A DNA stretch of 16,002 nt from an uncultured Collinsella sp. Its GTDB lineage: Bacteria > Actinomycetota > Coriobacteriia > Coriobacteriales > Coriobacteriaceae. Positions 7,157 through 15,205 of this stretch are shown here, in pieces. The notes under the pieces are model-generated. The model was not told the DNA's origin. It ran no database searches and saw only the letters and a list, made by a program, of their open reading frames with translations. The translations under genes and the position numbers were made by a program. Location: the NCBI GenBank assembly GCA_900754075.1, contig CAAEBN010000052.1, forward strand, positions 1 to 16,002, written 5' to 3'. Numbering within the stretch: position 1 is the stretch's first letter; each line of letters opens with the position of its first letter.

Positions 7157-8041
7157 ATGTGTGAGAACGTCATGAATACCGCCGCGGCCGCCGCCCCCAC
7201 CATCGAAATTGCTGCCCACGCCGGCACCTGCTACGGCGTGCAGCGTGCACTCGACATGGCGCTGGCCGCCGCGCCGCAGGCAGGGGAGAGTGCTCAGGTC
7301 CACACGCTGGGTCCGCTCATCCATAACCCCATCGTGGTGCGCGAGCTCGCCGAGGCAGGCGTCGGTCTTGCCGAGACCCTGGACGACGCCACGTCGGGCA
7401 CCGTGATCATCCGCGCCCACGGTGTGGTGCCGCAGGTCATTGACGCCGCTCGTGAGCGCGGCCTTACCGTGGTCGATGCCACCTGTCCCTACGTCAAGAA
7501 GGTCCATGTGGCCGCCGAGCGCCTGGTGCGCGAGGGCTACCGCGTGGTCGTCGTGGGCGAGCCGGGCCACCCCGAGGTCGAGGGCATCCTGGGCCACGCC
7601 GGGGATGATGCTCGAGTCGTGAGCTGCGCCGCCGACGCCGACGAGCTGTCGCTCAAGGGCAAGGTGGGCCTGGTTGTGCAGACCACCCAAACCGCACAGA
7701 ACCTGGCCGAGGTTGTGGCCTCCATCACCCCGCGCGTGCAGGAACTGCGCGTGATCAACACCATCTGCGCAGCCACGAGCGAGCGCCAGCAGGCGGCGGC
7801 AACCCTCGCCAACCGCTGTGATTGCATGGTCGTCGTGGGCGGAAAAAATTCGGGCAACACGCGCCGTCTGGCGCAGATCTGCACTGACGTCTGCGAGTAC
7901 ACGCATCACATCGAGGAAGCTTCCGAGCTCGAGGCCGCATGGTTTGCCGATGCGCGCCATATCGGTATCACCGCCGGAGCCTCCACCCCACAAGAACACA
8001 TCGAACGCGCCGTTGCGCGCATCAAGGAGCTTTGCCGCTAA
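7157..8041 (+). CDS. ispH: 4-hydroxy-3-methylbut-2-enyl diphosphate reductase
   Basis: IspH carries out the last step of the MEP pathway, reducing HMBPP to isopentenyl and dimethylallyl diphosphate with a [4Fe-4S] cluster. The three cluster cysteines are C25 (in G-T-C-Y-G-V), C110 (D-A-T-C-P) and C204 (N-T-I-C-A-A-T). Substrate-binding motifs are present: I-H-N-P, R-A-H-G-V, G-H-P-E-V-E-G, the T-T-Q-T threonines and S-G-N-T-R-R-L. G-T-C-Y replaces the more usual G-F-C-F around the first cysteine, a mild variation. The start at 7157 gives 294 residues and has CAGG-like pairing upstream. The ATG at 7172 is an alternative, while 7127 lies inside plsC and is less likely. It begins 2 bases after the plsC stop. 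Confidence 0.95.
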   Translation: MCENVMNTAAAAAPTIEIAAHAGTCYGVQRALDMALAAAPQAGESAQVHTLGPLIHNPIVVRELAEAGVGLAETLDDATSGTVIIRAHGVVPQVIDAARERGLTVVDATCPYVKKVHVAAERLVREGYRVVVVGEPGHPEVEGILGHAGDDARVVSCAADADELSLKGKVGLVVQTTQTAQNLAEVVASITPRVQELRVINTICAATSERQQAAATLANRCDCMVVVGGKNSGNTRRLAQICTDVCEYTHHIEEASELEAAWFADARHIGITAGASTPQEHIERAVARIKELCR

Positions 8042-8043
8042 TC

Positions 8044-9486
8044 ATGGACCAGACCGTACCCGCATACGCCGCCGAGGTGGCCGATTACGGGCGCAGCCGC
8101 GACCCCGAGCCGGGTGAGGGCGCGCTCGTTAAAAACGTGCGTCCCGAATCGCCCGCGTGGGATGTGGGTATCGAGCCGGGCATGCGCGTGCTCACGGTCA
8201 ACGGTGAGGCGCTCACCGACATGATCGTGTGGCTCTGGGAGGCCGACGACGACACCGTCGACCTCGAGGTTTTCGACCCGCGCGACGGCACTGTCACCCC
8301 CGTTGAGCTTGATCGCTTTCCTGGCGAGGATTGGGGCCTGGAGTTCGACGGCCCCATCTTCGATGGCATGCGTACCTGCGTGAACGCCTGCGTGTTCTGC
8401 TTTATGACCATGCTGCCCAAGGGCGGCCGCTCCACGCTCTACATCCGCGACGACGACTATCGCCTAAGCTTTTTGCAGGGCAACTTTGTCACGCTCACGA
8501 ACCTCACCGACGAGGACGTGCAAAACGTCATTGAGCGCAACATGAGCCCCATGAACGTGTCGGTCCATGCCGTAAGCCCCGACGTCCGCCGCCGCATGAT
8601 GGGCCGCAACGCCCAGCGCGGCATGGATGTGCTCGAGGCCATCATGGCCGCCGGCATAGAGATTCACGCGCAGATCGTGTTGTGCCCCGGCATGAACGAC
8701 GGCGAGGAGCTGCAGAAGACCCTGCGCTTTTGCGAGGAGCACGAGCAAATCACCAGCCTGGGCATTGTGCCGCTCGGTTTTACCAAGCACCAAAACCGCT
8801 TTAGCTGGTCCTACAGCGACAAACCCGAGCTGGCGCGCGAGACCATTGCCATGATCCGGCCCTTCCAGGACCGTGCTTTCGAGCGCTTTGGTCGCCACAC
8901 CTTTCAGATGAGCGACGAGTTCTACCTGGACGCCGGCATCGAGCCGCCCGAGGCCGATTTCTACGACGGCTACCCGCAGTACTACGACGGCATCGGCATG
9001 ATCCGCTCGTATCTGGACGAGACAGACAACGTGCTCGCCGCCGATGCCGGGCGTCTGCGCCGCGTTCGCGAGTCAATCGCCGCCCGTGGCCAGCGCCTGC
9101 TGTGCCTCTCGGGCGCCAGCGCACGTGATACCGTGGCGCGCTTCGTGGAGTCGCCACGGGGCCTTTCCGGTGCCGTCACAGCCATTAAAAACCGCTACTT
9201 TGGCGGCAACGTGGACGTGACCGGCCTCATCGTCGCGAGCGATATCCTGGAGCAACTGCCGCAAGACCTGTCGGGGGTTATGCTCTTTGTGCCTAAGCTC
9301 ATGTTCAACGCTGACGGCATGACGCTTGACGAGTATCATCGTGACGATTTACTCGCAAGCCTTACCAGTCGCGGCGCCGAGGTTCATGTGGTGTCGACCA
9401 TGCCGCATGAGCTGCTCGATACCCTGGAGCACATCCTTGGCATTGTGCCTGCCGACTCTACTAATTCCGCTGACCCTATCCATTAA
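8044..9486 (+). CDS. PDZ / radical SAM / DUF512 protein
   Basis: This is a 480-residue protein of unknown reaction. An N-terminal PDZ-like domain (about residues 25-85; G-x-L-V-K-N-V-x-P-x-S-P-A and G-M-R-V-L-T-V-N-G) precedes a radical-SAM-like core with C112-x3-C116-x2-C119, the ligands expected for a [4Fe-4S] cluster. The C-terminal DUF512 domain is recognised by the Y-P-Q-Y-Y-D-G-I-G-M and N-R-Y-F-G-G-N-V-x-V-T-G-L segments. The architecture is complete and similar in length to relatives, which commonly sit beside der/engA in clostridia and actinobacteria. The ATG at 8044 comes 2 bases after ispH. The nearest good ribosome binding site, AAGGAG (8024-8029), is 14 bases away, rather far, so coupling to ispH translation is likely. 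It is sometimes annotated as a NifB/MoaA-like oxidoreductase, which overstates what is known. Confidence 0.92.
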   Translation: MDQTVPAYAAEVADYGRSRDPEPGEGALVKNVRPESPAWDVGIEPGMRVLTVNGEALTDMIVWLWEADDDTVDLEVFDPRDGTVTPVELDRFPGEDWGLEFDGPIFDGMRTCVNACVFCFMTMLPKGGRSTLYIRDDDYRLSFLQGNFVTLTNLTDEDVQNVIERNMSPMNVSVHAVSPDVRRRMMGRNAQRGMDVLEAIMAAGIEIHAQIVLCPGMNDGEELQKTLRFCEEHEQITSLGIVPLGFTKHQNRFSWSYSDKPELARETIAMIRPFQDRAFERFGRHTFQMSDEFYLDAGIEPPEADFYDGYPQYYDGIGMIRSYLDETDNVLAADAGRLRRVRESIAARGQRLLCLSGASARDTVARFVESPRGLSGAVTAIKNRYFGGNVDVTGLIVASDILEQLPQDLSGVMLFVPKLMFNADGMTLDEYHRDDLLASLTSRGAEVHVVSTMPHELLDTLEHILGIVPADSTNSADPIH

Positions 9487-9496
9487 AGGAGAGCAG

Positions 9497-10831
9497 ATGA
9501 AACCTATCGTCGCCGTCGTCGGACGCCCCAACGTGGGCAAGTCCACGCTCGTTAACCGCCTGGCCCAGACCTCGGACGCCATCGTCCACGAGTCCCGCGG
9601 CGTCACGCGCGACCGCTCGTATCACACGGCCGATTGGAACGGCCGCGAGTTCACCATCGTCGACACGGGCGGTATCGAGCCGCTCAAGAGCGACGACGTC
9701 TTTGCCACATCCATCCGCGACCAGGCACTCGCCGCCGCCGAGGAAGCCGCCGTCATCCTGTTTGTGGTCGACGGCCGCACCGGCGTCACCGAGGAGGATG
9801 AGTCGGTCGCTCGCATGCTCAAGCGCTGCGACAAGCCGGTCTTTCTGCTGGTGAACAAGCTCGACAACCCCGATCGCGAGAATGACAACATCTGGGAGTT
9901 CTATTCGCTCGGCATCGGTGAGCCCACGCCGCTCTCGGCCCTGCATGGGCATGGCACGGGCGACCTGCTCGACGACATCGTCGCCCTGTTGCCCGAGGAA
10001 GAGGACGAGGTTGCCGACGAGTTCCCCGATGCGCTGAACGTCGCCATCATCGGCCGACCCAACGCCGGTAAGTCCTCGCTGTTCAACCGCATCCTGGGTG
10101 CCGACCGCTCCATCGTGTCGAACATCGCCGGCACCACGCGCGATGCCATCGACACCGTCGTCGAGCGTAACGGCAAGCACTACCGCATGGTCGACACCGC
10201 GGGCATTCGCAAGAAGAGCACCGTGTACGAGAACATCGAGTACTACTCCATGGTCCGCGGCCTGCGTGCCATCGACCGCGCCGACGTGGCGCTGCTCGTC
10301 GTCGATGCCTCCGTGGGTGTCACAGAGCAGGACCAGAAGGTCATGGGCCTTGCCATCGAGCGCGGCTGCGCCATCGTGGTGCTGCTCAACAAGTGGGACC
10401 TGCTCGACGACGACCGCAAGCGCGAGGCCTGCATGGAGACCGTCGACCGCCGTCTGGGCGTCATGGCTCCCTGGGCTCAGTACCTGCGCATCTCGGCCCT
10501 GACCGGCCGCAGCGTCGAGAAGATATGGGCGATGGTCGACGCTGCCGAGAAGACGCGTTCGCAAAAGATCAGCACCTCGCGCCTCAACACGTTCCTCACC
10601 GACTTGCGCGAGTTTGGCCACACCGTGGTGGACGGCAAGCGCCGCCTGCGCATGCACTATGTGACTCAGACGGGCGTCAACCCGCCGACGTTTACGTTCT
10701 TCGTCAACCACAGCGACCTTGTCAACGACACCTACCAGCGCTACGTGGAAAACCGCATGCGCTCGACCTTCGACTTTGCCGGCACGCCCATTCGACTCTT
10801 CTTTAGGAAGAAGGAGCAAAAGGATGCTTAA
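9497..10831 (+). CDS. der: Ribosome biogenesis GTPase Der (EngA)
   Basis: Der is an essential double GTPase that binds the 50S subunit and is needed for its maturation. GTPase domain 1 has G-R-P-N-V-G-K-S (residues 9-16), D-T-G-G-I and N-K-L-D. Domain 2 has G-R-P-N-A-G-K-S (186-193), the A-G-T-T-R-D switch, D-T-A-G-I and N-K-W-D. An acidic linker (E-E-E-D-E-V-A-D-E) joins the two. The C-terminal KH-like domain ends with the typical N-R-M-R and G-T-P-I-R-L-F-F-R-K-K signature. At 444 residues the length is normal. The start at 9497 follows AAGGAG (9486-9491) by 5 bases. A longer reading from 9326 would overlap the upstream gene and is rejected. It overlaps plsY by 8 bp. Confidence 0.98.
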   Translation: MKPIVAVVGRPNVGKSTLVNRLAQTSDAIVHESRGVTRDRSYHTADWNGREFTIVDTGGIEPLKSDDVFATSIRDQALAAAEEAAVILFVVDGRTGVTEEDESVARMLKRCDKPVFLLVNKLDNPDRENDNIWEFYSLGIGEPTPLSALHGHGTGDLLDDIVALLPEEEDEVADEFPDALNVAIIGRPNAGKSSLFNRILGADRSIVSNIAGTTRDAIDTVVERNGKHYRMVDTAGIRKKSTVYENIEYYSMVRGLRAIDRADVALLVVDASVGVTEQDQKVMGLAIERGCAIVVLLNKWDLLDDDRKREACMETVDRRLGVMAPWAQYLRISALTGRSVEKIWAMVDAAEKTRSQKISTSRLNTFLTDLREFGHTVVDGKRRLRMHYVTQTGVNPPTFTFFVNHSDLVNDTYQRYVENRMRSTFDFAGTPIRLFFRKKEQKDA

Positions 10832-11507
10832 TCCGATTCTTCTGACCGCCATCTGCGCCGTGGTCTCGTTCTTTATCGGAGCGATTCCGTTTGGCCTGAT
10901 CCTGGGCCGCGTGTTTAACCACACGGACATTCGCAAGGCGGGCTCGGGCAACATCGGCACCACCAACGCCCTGCGCGTGGCCGGCCCCAAGGTGGCCGCG
11001 CTCACGCTGCTGTTCGACTGCCTTAAGGGCGCCATCTGCGTCCTTATCGCGCGTCCGCTCATCGCGAGCGTGGGCTATGGCTTCCCTGTGAGCATCATGG
11101 CTCCCGGTGCCGCCGGTGACTGGATGATCGGCGTCATTTGCCTGGCTGCCGTGTGGGGACACATCTTCTCGCCCTACCTTAACTTCCACGGCGGCAAGGG
11201 TATCGCCGTGGGCTTGGGCGTGATTCTTGCCTGGTACTGGCCCATTGGTCTGTCGCTGCTGGGTATGTTTATCGTTGCCGTCGCCATCACCAAGTTTGTG
11301 TCGGTGGGCTCGCTTGCCGCCGCCATTGGTCTTCCCATCGCTGCCTGTGCGGTCTTTCCGTACAGCAGCCTGGGCCTCAAGTTTTGCATGGCGATGATCG
11401 GCATCACCGTAGTGTGGGCCCATCGCGCGAACATCAAAAAGCTCATGACCGGTAAGGAGTCCAAGCTCTCGTTTACCAAGCGCGTCACCGAGCCCGACGA
11501 TAAGTAG
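10824..11507 (+). CDS. plsY: Glycerol-3-phosphate acyltransferase PlsY
   Basis: PlsY moves the acyl group from acyl-phosphate (made by PlsX, not in this window) to position 1 of glycerol-3-phosphate, giving lysophosphatidate. It is a multi-pass inner membrane protein with 227 residues here. The first membrane helix is at about 5-30. The three conserved loops are present: G40-S-G-N-I-G-T-T-N48, H122-G-G-K-G126 and the C-terminal R-A-N-I-K-K-L-x-x-G-K-E. Further hydrophobic helices lie between them. The ATG at 10824 overlaps the der stop (8 bp), with AAGGAG at 10811-10816. gpsA, which makes its substrate, starts 9 bases after the stop. Confidence 0.97.
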   Translation: MLNPILLTAICAVVSFFIGAIPFGLILGRVFNHTDIRKAGSGNIGTTNALRVAGPKVAALTLLFDCLKGAICVLIARPLIASVGYGFPVSIMAPGAAGDWMIGVICLAAVWGHIFSPYLNFHGGKGIAVGLGVILAWYWPIGLSLLGMFIVAVAITKFVSVGSLAAAIGLPIAACAVFPYSSLGLKFCMAMIGITVVWAHRANIKKLMTGKESKLSFTKRVTEPDDK

Positions 11508-11516
11508 GAGAGAGTC

Positions 11517-12524
11517 ATGAATGTTGCGCTGATTGGCTCCGGCTCCTGGGGAACCGCCGTCGCCGGCCTTGCCGCCGCGCGAGCCGAGCGCGTGACCATG
11601 TGGGCCCATAGCGAGCAGACGGCCGCTGGCATTAACGGGGGGCACTGCAATCCCCGCTATCTGGTGGACTACGCGCTGCCGGAAAACGTCGTCGCCACGA
11701 CGGACCTGTCCCAGGCGCTCGACGGCGTCGAGGCCATCATCTTTGCTGTGCCCTCGACGCACCTGCGCGACGTATGCCACCAGGCGGCGCCGTTCATCGC
11801 GGACGAGACGCCGGTTCTTTGCCTCACCAAGGGCATCGAGCCCGAGTCCGGACTGCTCATGAGCGAGGTCATCGCCAACGAGATCGGCAATGAGGCGCGC
11901 GTGGCGGCGCTCTCGGGTCCCAACCATGCCGAGGAAATCTGTCGCGGCGGGCTTTCGGCCGCCGTCATCGCCAGTGAAGACCAGCAGGTGGGGGAGACCT
12001 TTAAGGAGCTGCTGCTTTCCACGGCCTTCCGCATCTACCTGTCGCAGGACATGACCGGCGTCGAGGTCTGCGGCGCCATGAAAAACGTCATCGCCATCGT
12101 GTGCGGCATTTCTGCCGGCTCGGGTGCGGGCGATAACACGCTTGCCCTCATTATGACGCGCGGTCTGGCAGAGATCAGTCGCCTGGTGCACGCCCGCGGC
12201 GGCCAGGCTATGACTTGCATGGGTCTTGCCGGCATGGGCGACCTTATCGCCACCTGCACCTCCGAGCATTCGCGCAACCGCACCTTTGGCTTCGAGTTTG
12301 CCCACGGCGTGTCGCTCGACGAGTACCAGGCCCGCACGCATATGGTGGTCGAGGGTGCCGTCGCGGCCCGCAGCGTCAGCGAGCTCGCCCGTTCACTGGG
12401 CGTAGACATTCCGCTCACCTTTGCCGTCGAGCAAACGCTCTACAACGGTGTTACTTTGGATAGGGCGCTCGAGATCCTTACCGACCGCGTCCCCTCTCAA
12501 GAGTTCTACGGACTCGCCGACTAG
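11517..12524 (+). CDS. gpsA: NAD(P)-dependent glycerol-3-phosphate dehydrogenase
   Basis: GpsA reduces dihydroxyacetone phosphate to sn-glycerol-3-phosphate, the backbone of phospholipids, in the cytoplasm. The N-terminal Rossmann fold has G-S-G-S-W-G-T-A at residues 7-14. The S-G-P-N-H-A-E-E segment sits in the middle. The catalytic lysine is K189 in G-A-M-K-N-V-I-A-I, followed by G-x-G-A-G-D-N-T, T-R-G-L-A-E and G-L-A-G-M-G-D-L-I-A-T-C. At 335 residues the length is normal and the motif set complete. AGGAGAG overlaps the plsY stop and supports the ATG. Its position after plsY fits supply of the plsY substrate. Confidence 0.97.
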   Translation: MNVALIGSGSWGTAVAGLAAARAERVTMWAHSEQTAAGINGGHCNPRYLVDYALPENVVATTDLSQALDGVEAIIFAVPSTHLRDVCHQAAPFIADETPVLCLTKGIEPESGLLMSEVIANEIGNEARVAALSGPNHAEEICRGGLSAAVIASEDQQVGETFKELLLSTAFRIYLSQDMTGVEVCGAMKNVIAIVCGISAGSGAGDNTLALIMTRGLAEISRLVHARGGQAMTCMGLAGMGDLIATCTSEHSRNRTFGFEFAHGVSLDEYQARTHMVVEGAVAARSVSELARSLGVDIPLTFAVEQTLYNGVTLDRALEILTDRVPSQEFYGLAD

Positions 12525-12542
12525 CGCAGAAAGGCTACTACC

Positions 12543-13214
12543 ATGGGTTCCATCAAAATCGCTCCGTCCGTCCTTTCGGCCGACATGGCCAACCTCAAGG
12601 GCGACCTCGACAAGATCGCCGGTGCCGACTACGTGCACTTCGACGTCATGGACGGTCACTTTACCGGCAACCTGACCTTTGGCGTTGACATCCTTAAGGC
12701 CGTCAAGCGTTCCACCGACGTGCCGGTCGACGCGCATCTGATGGTGTCGAACCCCGACGAGACGGTCGATTGGTACGCCGACGCCGGCGCCGATATGATC
12801 ACCGTGCATTACGAGGCTTCCACGCACCTGCACCGCACGCTCACCCATCTGCAGCAGCGCGGCGTCAAGGCCGGCGTGGTGCTTAACCCCGCCACCCCTG
12901 TCTGCGTGCTCGAGAGCATCATCGACGTCGTCGATATGGTGCTGCTGATGAGCGTGAACCCTGGCTTTGGCGGCCAGAGCTTTATCCCGGGCACGCTGCC
13001 TAAGCTGCACGAGCTCAAGGCCATGTGTGAGCGCCACGGCGTTTCGCCCCTCATCGAGGTCGACGGTGGTATTTCTTCCAAGAACATCGCAGACGTCGTC
13101 AAGGCCGGCGCCAACGTGCTCGTAGCCGGCTCCGCCGTATTTAAGTCCGAAGATCCCGCTGCCGAGGTTGCGCTGCTGCAGAAGCTGGGCAACGAGGCCG
13201 CACAGGAGGCATAA
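12543..13214 (+). CDS. rpe: Ribulose-phosphate 3-epimerase
   Basis: Rpe interconverts D-ribulose 5-phosphate and D-xylulose 5-phosphate in the pentose phosphate pathway. The TIM-barrel motifs run in order: I-A-P-S-V-L-S-A-D at the N-terminus, the metal ligands H32 and D34 in H-F-D-V-M-D-G, H65 in H-L-M-V, M-S-V-N-P-G-F-G-G-Q-x-F, and D174 in V-D-G-G-I. The active-site loop after M-D-G reads H-F-T-G-N where most relatives have H-F-V-P-N or F-V-P-N. All metal ligands and both catalytic aspartates (D34, D174) are intact. At 223 residues the length is normal. AAAGG lies 8 bases upstream. Another ketose-phosphate 3-epimerase of the same fold is a less likely alternative. Confidence 0.93.
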   Translation: MGSIKIAPSVLSADMANLKGDLDKIAGADYVHFDVMDGHFTGNLTFGVDILKAVKRSTDVPVDAHLMVSNPDETVDWYADAGADMITVHYEASTHLHRTLTHLQQRGVKAGVVLNPATPVCVLESIIDVVDMVLLMSVNPGFGGQSFIPGTLPKLHELKAMCERHGVSPLIEVDGGISSKNIADVVKAGANVLVAGSAVFKSEDPAAEVALLQKLGNEAAQEA

Positions 13215-13220
13215 ACCCTT

Positions 13221-14399
13221 ATGACCGCAGGTCAAAACCGCATACCCGTGAATCTTGACTATGCCGCCTCGACGCCCATGCGCGCCGAGGCGCTCCTTGC
13301 GCAGCGCGAGTACGACGACAGCGAGCTTGCCGGCGTCAACCCCAACTCGCTGCATTCGCTCGGCCGCAAGGCAGCTGCACGCCTAGAAGTGGCGCGTCGC
13401 GAGATTGCCCGTAGCTTTGGCGCGCGCGTCCGTCCGTCCGAGATCATCTTGACCAATGGCGGCACCGAGGCAAACCAGCTGGCGCTCCTCGGACTTGCCG
13501 AGGGCGCCCGTCAGCGCGATCGCAAGCGCGATCGCGTCATCGTTTCGGCCATCGAGCACGATTCGATCTTGGACAACCTGCCGCTGCTGCGCGCCGCCGG
13601 CTTTATCGTCGACCTGGTGCAGCCGTGCCGCGCGGGCTACGTTGAGCCCGCTGCGCTCACCGAGCTGCTGGGCGACGACGTGGCGCTCGTGAGCATTATG
13701 GTCGCCAACAACGAGACCGGCGTGGTGCAGCCCATCCGCGACCTGGCCGCCGACGCACATGCTGTCGGCGCCTTATTTCATACCGATGCCATCCAGGGCT
13801 ACTTACATATTTCGCTCGATGTCACCGAGCTGGGCGTCGATGCTATGACCGTTGCCGCGCACAAGATCGGCGGCCCCGTGGCATCCGGCGCGCTCTACCT
13901 TAAGAGCCGCACGCCGCTGCGTCCGCGCATCTTTGGCGGTGGACAGGAAGCCGGCCGTCGCGCCGGCACACAGGACCTGCGCACGCAGCTGGCTTTTGCC
14001 GCTGCCGCCTCGTCTCTGGCGCCCCATGTGGCCCAGGAGCGCGCGACGCTGCAGGCCCTGTCCGATAAACTCTACGCCACGCTTACAGCCCATCCTCGCA
14101 TTCACGCCACGATGGGAGACTACGCGCAGACAGATCGTCTGCCGGGTATGGTTTCGATCTACGTCGACGGCATGGACTCCGAGGAGCTCATCATCAAGCT
14201 CGATGCCGCCGGCTTTGAGGTTTCGGCCGGATCGGCTTGCTCGAGCGGCAGCATGGATCCGAGCCACGTGCTCAGCGCCATGGGTATTGGCCGCGAGCAG
14301 GCGCTGGGTGCGCTGCGCATTTCCTTCGATGACCGCGTGAACCCTGCCGACCTGGACGACTTTGCCCAGACGTTGCTCTCGATCGTAGGTGCCGCATGA
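13221..14399 (+). CDS. Cysteine desulfurase (IscS/NifS family)
   Basis: This PLP enzyme takes sulfur from cysteine as an enzyme-bound persulfide, for Fe-S clusters or tRNA thiolation. Visible landmarks are N-L-D-Y-A-A-S-T-P at the N-terminus, T-N-G-G-T-E-A-N, H113 (S-A-I-E-H, stacking on PLP), N-N-E-T-G, D-A-I-Q, the PLP lysine K215 in A-A-H-K-I-G-G-P, and the persulfide cysteine C340 in G-S-A-C-S-S-G. The flexible-loop type matches group I (IscS/NifS) enzymes instead of SufS. G-G-G-Q-E-A-G-R-R-A-G-T replaces the commoner G-G-G-Q-E-R-G-L-R-S-G-T. No iscU, sufU or thiI partner is in the window, so the acceptor is unknown and I leave the symbol blank. AGGAGG lies a rather long 11 bases upstream. 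It overlaps the next gene by 4 bp (ATGA). Confidence 0.93.
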   Translation: MTAGQNRIPVNLDYAASTPMRAEALLAQREYDDSELAGVNPNSLHSLGRKAAARLEVARREIARSFGARVRPSEIILTNGGTEANQLALLGLAEGARQRDRKRDRVIVSAIEHDSILDNLPLLRAAGFIVDLVQPCRAGYVEPAALTELLGDDVALVSIMVANNETGVVQPIRDLAADAHAVGALFHTDAIQGYLHISLDVTELGVDAMTVAAHKIGGPVASGALYLKSRTPLRPRIFGGGQEAGRRAGTQDLRTQLAFAAAASSLAPHVAQERATLQALSDKLYATLTAHPRIHATMGDYAQTDRLPGMVSIYVDGMDSEELIIKLDAAGFEVSAGSACSSGSMDPSHVLSAMGIGREQALGALRISFDDRVNPADLDDFAQTLLSIVGAA

Positions 14400-15205
14400 T
14401 TGTTGCCGAGCTCGAACGCGCGCTGCTAGCACGCTACCCCAAGGCGGATGCCGAGGGCTGGGACCACGTAGGCCTGTCCGTTGGAGACCCTGCAGCCAAG
14501 GTCACCGGCGTGGCCTGTGCGCTCGATGCAACCGAGGCCAACGTGCGCCGCGCCCAGGAGGCCGAAGCCAACGTGCTGCTGACGCATCATCCCATCTATA
14601 TCAAGGCGCCTGAGGCGTTTTGCCCGGCGGATGCGTCGCGTCCCCAGTGCAGCGCAGTGCTGTACGAGGCAGCTCGTTGCGGCGTGAGCATCATCTCGCT
14701 TCACACAAACCTGGACCGCTCGCACGAAGCGCGTGCTCGCCTGAGTGAGTTGCTGGGCGCTGAGCCCATGAGCTCGTTGGAGCACGTGGACGAGCCTGAG
14801 CTCACCGGTCTGGGCGCGCTCGCGACCCTCCACGACGCCTGCAACCTGCGCGATCTCGCCAACCGTGCCGCCACGGCCTTTGACAGCGACCCGCGCGTAT
14901 GGGGCGATGCCGAGCGCCCGTGCCGCACCGTCGCCATTCTGGGCGGCTCCCTCGGCGACTTTGGCGAGCTTGCCATCGCCGCCGGTGCTGATGTCATCGT
15001 GACGGGCGAGGCGGGCTACCACGTGGCGCAAGACCTTGCCTTGCGCGGGCTACCGGTGATCTTGCTCGGACACGACCGCTCCGAGGAGCCGTTCGTGGAT
15101 ATCTTGATGAACTCTGCGGTTGACGCCGGGGTCGACCCCCGTCATGCGATTAAAATACTGAACCCTTGCCAATGGTGGACTGTGACAAAAGGAGAGAACT
15201 TATGA
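14396..15205 (+). CDS. NIF3 / DUF34 family metal-binding protein
   Basis: The NIF3-like family is widespread, forms hexameric rings and binds a pair of metal ions, but its reaction is not settled. The frequent label 'GTP cyclohydrolase I type 2' is not well supported. Expected metal ligands are all here: H64 and H65 in L-T-H-H-P, D107 in H-T-N-L-D, and H226 plus E230 in G-H-D-R-S-E. T-G-E-x-x-Y-H is also present. The N-terminal W-D-N-x-G motif reads W22-D-H-V-G26. The 269-residue size means it lacks the extra PII-like insert found in Bacillus YqfO. ATGA overlaps at both ends (14396-14399 and 15202-15205) couple it to the desulfurase and the zinc-ribbon gene. NIF3 followed by a zinc-ribbon coiled-coil gene also occurs in mycobacteria. 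Confidence 0.92.
   Translation: MIVAELERALLARYPKADAEGWDHVGLSVGDPAAKVTGVACALDATEANVRRAQEAEANVLLTHHPIYIKAPEAFCPADASRPQCSAVLYEAARCGVSIISLHTNLDRSHEARARLSELLGAEPMSSLEHVDEPELTGLGALATLHDACNLRDLANRAATAFDSDPRVWGDAERPCRTVAILGGSLGDFGELAIAAGADVIVTGEAGYHVAQDLALRGLPVILLGHDRSEEPFVDILMNSAVDAGVDPRHAIKILNPCQWWTVTKGENL

Noticed and set aside
9326..9496. N-terminal extension of Der by 57 residues
   Set aside because: It lies inside the DUF512 gene. Der proteins begin just before the first G-R-P-N-V-G-K-S motif, and AAGGAG sits 5 bases before 9497.
10719..10823. Upstream PlsY start inside der
   Set aside because: The extension is polar and low in complexity, unlike a PlsY N-terminus, and the internal ATG at 10824 has AAGGAG at the right distance.
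9476..11062. 528-codon open frame on the - strand
   Set aside because: It lies wholly opposite der and plsY, has no recognisable domain, and is what GC-rich codon bias produces in the complementary frame.
10803..12341. 512-codon open frame on the - strand
   Set aside because: It is antisense to plsY and gpsA, both of which are complete and canonical. Its composition is rich in Gly, His, Asp and Arg without motifs, typical of a shadow frame.
13516..13535. Two copies of the palindrome GCGATCGC in close succession
   Set aside because: They come from repeated Arg-Asp-Arg codons in the desulfurase gene. Two copies are not evidence of a regulatory or HIP1-type repeat.
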